A DNA stretch of 23,877 bases, from positions 1-23,877 of IMG/VR virus record IMGVR_UViG_3300043464_001246; one strand, given 5' to 3'. The notes beneath the pieces were generated by a model. That model was not told the origin of the DNA. It searched no databases and saw only the letters and a program-made list of their open reading frames with translations. The stretch's first letter is position 1, and every line of letters begins with the position of its first letter. Shown here one piece after another: positions 21,299-23,877 of this stretch. Origin of the DNA: a virus. Both the position numbers and the translations under genes were made by a program.

Positions 21299-21628
21299 AT
21301 GAAATCTTATTTATATCATCCAGAGTTTTTATATTATTTAGGAGAAGAAGAGGCTTTTGAAAGCCCCCTAGAGCCAGGTACATTTTTGCATGCGTCCAAT
21401 GCTACAGATAAATCCCCAGATTTTTCCATGACAGACAAATTCCCATACTTTATTGATGGAGAGTGGGTTTTGAGAGATAAAGATAAGTCTTCATCTATTA
21501 GTCCAAATAATCAAATATCTATGGCTGGATCCTATATTCCATATGCTTTAGATATTAATGATCAAAGATCAGAACTTCTGTCTAACGGATTTACAGAAGA
21601 ACAAGTAAAAGATATATTGGGTCTATGA
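21299..21628 (+). CDS. Tail-fibre-assembly-like protein (109 aa)
   Basis: The opening MKSYLYHPEFLYYLGEEEAFESPLEPGTFL follows the Y-H-P-E-x-x-Y-L-G...E-S-P-L-E-P-G pattern of phage tail-fibre assembly proteins. These are small chaperones encoded just after the fibre tip. The middle (FPYFIDGEWVLRDK) also fits. The end (ALDINDQRSELLSNGFTEEQVKDILGL) looks like a small helical tail. It starts a new transcription unit with a strong leaderless-type promoter and overlaps the dioxygenase gene by ATGA. Function by similarity of pattern only. Confidence 0.7.
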   Translation: MKSYLYHPEFLYYLGEEEAFESPLEPGTFLHASNATDKSPDFSMTDKFPYFIDGEWVLRDKDKSSSISPNNQISMAGSYIPYALDINDQRSELLSNGFTEEQVKDILGL

Positions 21629-22236
21629 CAGTAAATAAAGAAAAATTAGCTCCAGGAATATATTCATATTCTGGAGTTTTTCCAGAATCATTAGAATACA
21701 TATCTAAAATAGAAGAGCTTGTTAATTTAAAAAAAATTGCCTGGGTTCCAAGTTTTAACAAAAAACATACTTCTGAAGAAGATGCTAAAAAATTTTTTAG
21801 ACAGGTAGAGACAATAGGACTTCCTTTAGAATTTCAAGTACCAGATAATGTAGATAAAAAATCTGAATCAAATTCAGTTGTGTTTGAATTTTCAAAATTA
21901 CTAAAAGATAGTTTTGATATTTATTTAAAAGAGTATGTAAATGAATACGGAATATCTTTATCCGAACAAGAACCTTTTGGGTTACTAAAATATGGCAACG
22001 GGAGTAAGTTTGGAAAACATATTGATAATGGAATGATGTTCAATAGAACAGTTTCTTTAGTTTATTATGCAAATGATGATTATGTCGGCGGAGAAATATA
22101 CTTTGATCAGTTTGATTTAAAGATAGTTCCACAAAAAAATCAGCTACTTCTTTTCCCTTCAAACTATATATATAGTCACTCAATCAGCGAAGTATCTAGT
22201 GGCATAAGGTATGCTATAGTTTCATTTTATAAATAA
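21625..22236 (+). CDS. 2-oxoglutarate/Fe(II) dioxygenase, prolyl-hydroxylase-like (203 aa)
   Basis: The metal triad is visible. H132-x-D134 lies in GKHIDNG and the distal H185 in YSHSISEV. R195, ten residues later, would bind the 2-oxoglutarate carboxylate. GGEIYFDQFDL between them is the usual core strand block of prolyl-4-hydroxylase-type enzymes. These use O2 and 2-oxoglutarate to hydroxylate proteins, nucleobases or small molecules. The length is typical for phage members. The substrate is unknown. The collagen-like fibre with many prolines in the same region is one candidate. The gene overlaps the assembly-like gene by ATGA. Confidence 0.85.
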   Translation: MTVNKEKLAPGIYSYSGVFPESLEYISKIEELVNLKKIAWVPSFNKKHTSEEDAKKFFRQVETIGLPLEFQVPDNVDKKSESNSVVFEFSKLLKDSFDIYLKEYVNEYGISLSEQEPFGLLKYGNGSKFGKHIDNGMMFNRTVSLVYYANDDYVGGEIYFDQFDLKIVPQKNQLLLFPSNYIYSHSISEVSSGIRYAIVSFYK

Positions 22237-22243
22237 GGCGGAG

Positions 22244-22957
22244 ATGTTTAGAAATAAAAATATAATAGAGTTTATCTCTATAGGCGAGTATTACAATAAT
22301 GTAGTAACAGATTTGCCGTCACCTGCATCAAAATTTGTTCCTCAGTGGTGGAAAAATATGCAGCCATATGTAGATAATAAGCTAAGAATACATGGACATA
22401 ATTCTTCTGCTACTGGAAAAAAATGTATGCCAATGTTTGATGCTATTACTTCTGGATACATTATACCTTTATGGGCAGATGTTATGGTTATAAAAGCAAA
22501 CGAGGGACACTCTGTTGTTTGGAAAACTCAGCAGTCCATATTTGGAGTCCATGATCCAAGACAGTCGGATGGAGTAGATGTTCCAGAAGGCTATTCGGAA
22601 TCAGCATTCAAGTATAATAATCCTTGGGTTATTAAAACTCCACCAGGATGGTCATGCTTAATAACACATCCAATTGGATACCCATCTCTTCCATTTAAAA
22701 TGATATCAGCAATAATAGATACTGATATTTATCCGCAAGACATAAATCCTGTCTTCTGGATAAAAAAAGATTTTGAAGGAATGATTGAGTCTGGTACTCC
22801 AATGGTTCAAGTAATTCCAATTAAAAGATCTTCTTGGAATTCAAAATTTTCTTCGTATACAGAAGAGCAGCATATGTATAATCAGGAAAAAAACATTGCT
22901 AAAACTATAATAAATAATTATGTAAAAAATATTTGGCAAAAAAAGGAGTATAAGTGA
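22244..22957 (+). CDS. Uncharacterised phage protein of DUF6065-like type (237 aa)
   Basis: Conserved-looking blocks are PSPASKFVPQWWKNM, KCMPMFDAITSGYIIPLWAD, TPPGWSCLITHP and AIIDTDIYPQDINPVFW. I associate this pattern with a hypothetical family seen in tailed phages near fibre genes, often with hydroxylases and halogenases; the family name is a tentative recollection. There is no membrane helix and no catalytic triad I can name. GGCGGAG lies just upstream of the ATG. The end overlaps the halogenase start (GTGA), so the two are translationally linked. A role in the same modification pathway is possible. Confidence 0.6.
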   Translation: MFRNKNIIEFISIGEYYNNVVTDLPSPASKFVPQWWKNMQPYVDNKLRIHGHNSSATGKKCMPMFDAITSGYIIPLWADVMVIKANEGHSVVWKTQQSIFGVHDPRQSDGVDVPEGYSESAFKYNNPWVIKTPPGWSCLITHPIGYPSLPFKMISAIIDTDIYPQDINPVFWIKKDFEGMIESGTPMVQVIPIKRSSWNSKFSSYTEEQHMYNQEKNIAKTIINNYVKNIWQKKEYK

Positions 22958-23877
22958 TAGACAAGATTAATAGCATTGTTATTGTTGGCGGAGGTTCTGC
23001 TGGCTGGATGGCAGCATCGACATTAATTAGGTTTTATCCCGAAATAGATATAACCCTTGTAGAATCTGAAAATATTCCAACAATCGGAGTCGGAGAAAGT
23101 ACTCAGGCATCAATAACAAACTGGTTTAATATTTTGGGCGTAGATATTGTAGACATGATGAGAAGCACAGACGCTTCGTACAAGCTAGGAATTAAGTTTA
23201 CAAATTTTTATGAAAAAAACGATGGAGGGTTCTTTTACCCATTTGGCAGAGGAGTCTTTGACAAATATCACAATCAACTAGAATCTGTAGCGATATGGAA
23301 CTTTAAAAAATTATTTTATAAAAATATAAAAAATTCAGACTATGCAGATTGTTTTTACCCTCAAATGCAATTAATAAATTTAAATAAAATTACAGACTCA
23401 AAAGAACTTGATAGGTTTAATTTAAGAAAAGACGTTGCTTTTCATTTTGACGCATTAAAAATGGCCGATTATTTAAAAAATAAATTTGCAATTCCAAGAG
23501 GAGTTAAGCACGTAGTCTCTGACGTTGTTGAGGTTTTAAAATCTAATATTGGTGTTGAAACATTAAAATTAAGTAATGGAAATAGTTTAAATGCAGACCT
23601 TTTTATAGACTGTACTGGATTTAAAGCATTGCTTATAGGAAAAGAAATGAATTCAGAGTTTACAAGTTTTGAAAACAAGCTGCCAGTAAATAAGGCATGG
23701 GCTGTACAGATACCATACAGAGATAGAAATAGCGAAATGGTAAATTACACAGACTCTACCGCTCTTTCTTCTGGTTGGGTGTGGGCTGCCCCTCTGTGGT
23801 CACGCATAGGAACTGGCTACGTTTATTCAGATAAATTTATTTCTCCAGAAGATGCGTTAGAAGAGTTTAAAGAACAC
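22954..23877 (+). CDS. Flavin-dependent tryptophan halogenase homologue (partial, 308 aa)
   Basis: The frame starts at GTG, five bases after GGAG, overlaps the previous stop, and stays open to the window edge, so the C-terminus is missing. GGGSAGWMAA is the FAD-binding loop, and VGESTQASI follows. YKLGIKF carries K77, at the place of the catalytic lysine (K79) of PrnA. W275-V-W277-A-A-P280 stands for the W-x-W-x-I-P signature, with Ala where Ile is usual. These enzymes use reduced flavin, chloride or bromide and O2 to halogenate tryptophan or other indoles. Relatives occur in phages. Substrate and activity are unproven, and the usual catalytic Glu lies beyond the edge. Confidence 0.88.
   Translation, partial: MIDKINSIVIVGGGSAGWMAASTLIRFYPEIDITLVESENIPTIGVGESTQASITNWFNILGVDIVDMMRSTDASYKLGIKFTNFYEKNDGGFFYPFGRGVFDKYHNQLESVAIWNFKKLFYKNIKNSDYADCFYPQMQLINLNKITDSKELDRFNLRKDVAFHFDALKMADYLKNKFAIPRGVKHVVSDVVEVLKSNIGVETLKLSNGNSLNADLFIDCTGFKALLIGKEMNSEFTSFENKLPVNKAWAVQIPYRDRNSEMVNYTDSTALSSGWVWAAPLWSRIGTGYVYSDKFISPEDALEEFKEH

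Overview
The window is part of the genome of a tailed double-stranded DNA phage (or a prophage or metagenomic phage contig). From about 6.9 to 21.6 kb it is an almost uninterrupted run of tail-fibre and adhesin genes on the + strand: Mtd_N-like, collagen-like, carbohydrate-binding-like and tail-collar modules. The DNA is AT-rich and genes overlap as TAATG or ATGA. The host is not certain. Three things suggest a low-GC actinobacterium such as the freshwater planktonic lineages: sigma70-type promoters placed exactly for leaderless mRNAs, a class II (cobalamin-dependent) ribonucleotide reductase, and a near-perfect copy of the bacterial chromosomal parS site. This is inference; other hosts are possible.

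Layout. 1-600: two small leftward genes and a control region with CGGACAT repeats. 600-2300: an accessory stretch of tiny rightward genes (zinc-finger peptides, an HNH protein, two overlapping membrane peptides), tRNA-Met(CAT), tRNA-Arg(CCG), a long structured leader, a parS-like palindrome, and a leftward small-RNA gene ending at a 12-bp terminator. 2384-3480: a leftward operon of a membrane-anchored lysozyme-like protein and three small genes. 3561-6592: a GT4-type glycosyltransferase and a B12-dependent NrdJ. 6664-6888: a holin-like gene, then a terminator that competes with a second hairpin. 6963-21254: the virion adhesion region, including four tandem paralogues, a 739-aa fibre with perfect 72-bp repeats, a 1392-aa fibre with seven carbohydrate-binding-like repeats and nested repeat domains, and a tail-collar protein. 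21299-23877: a tail-fibre-assembly-like protein, a 2OG-Fe(II) dioxygenase, an uncharacterised phage protein and a flavin-dependent tryptophan-halogenase homologue that runs off the window edge.

How the parts may fit together. NrdJ supplies dNTPs, and the lysozyme and holin-like proteins act in lysis or entry. The long fibre region builds a multi-part host-recognition organelle. The last cassette (prolyl-hydroxylase-like oxygenase plus halogenase, with a glycosyltransferase upstream) could modify virion proteins or host surface molecules. That role is a hypothesis from gene order. Recurrent promoter signatures (TTGACT, 17-18 bp, TATAAT, 6 bp, ATG; and an AAGGTATAAT extended -10) give the phage a recognisable transcription code.
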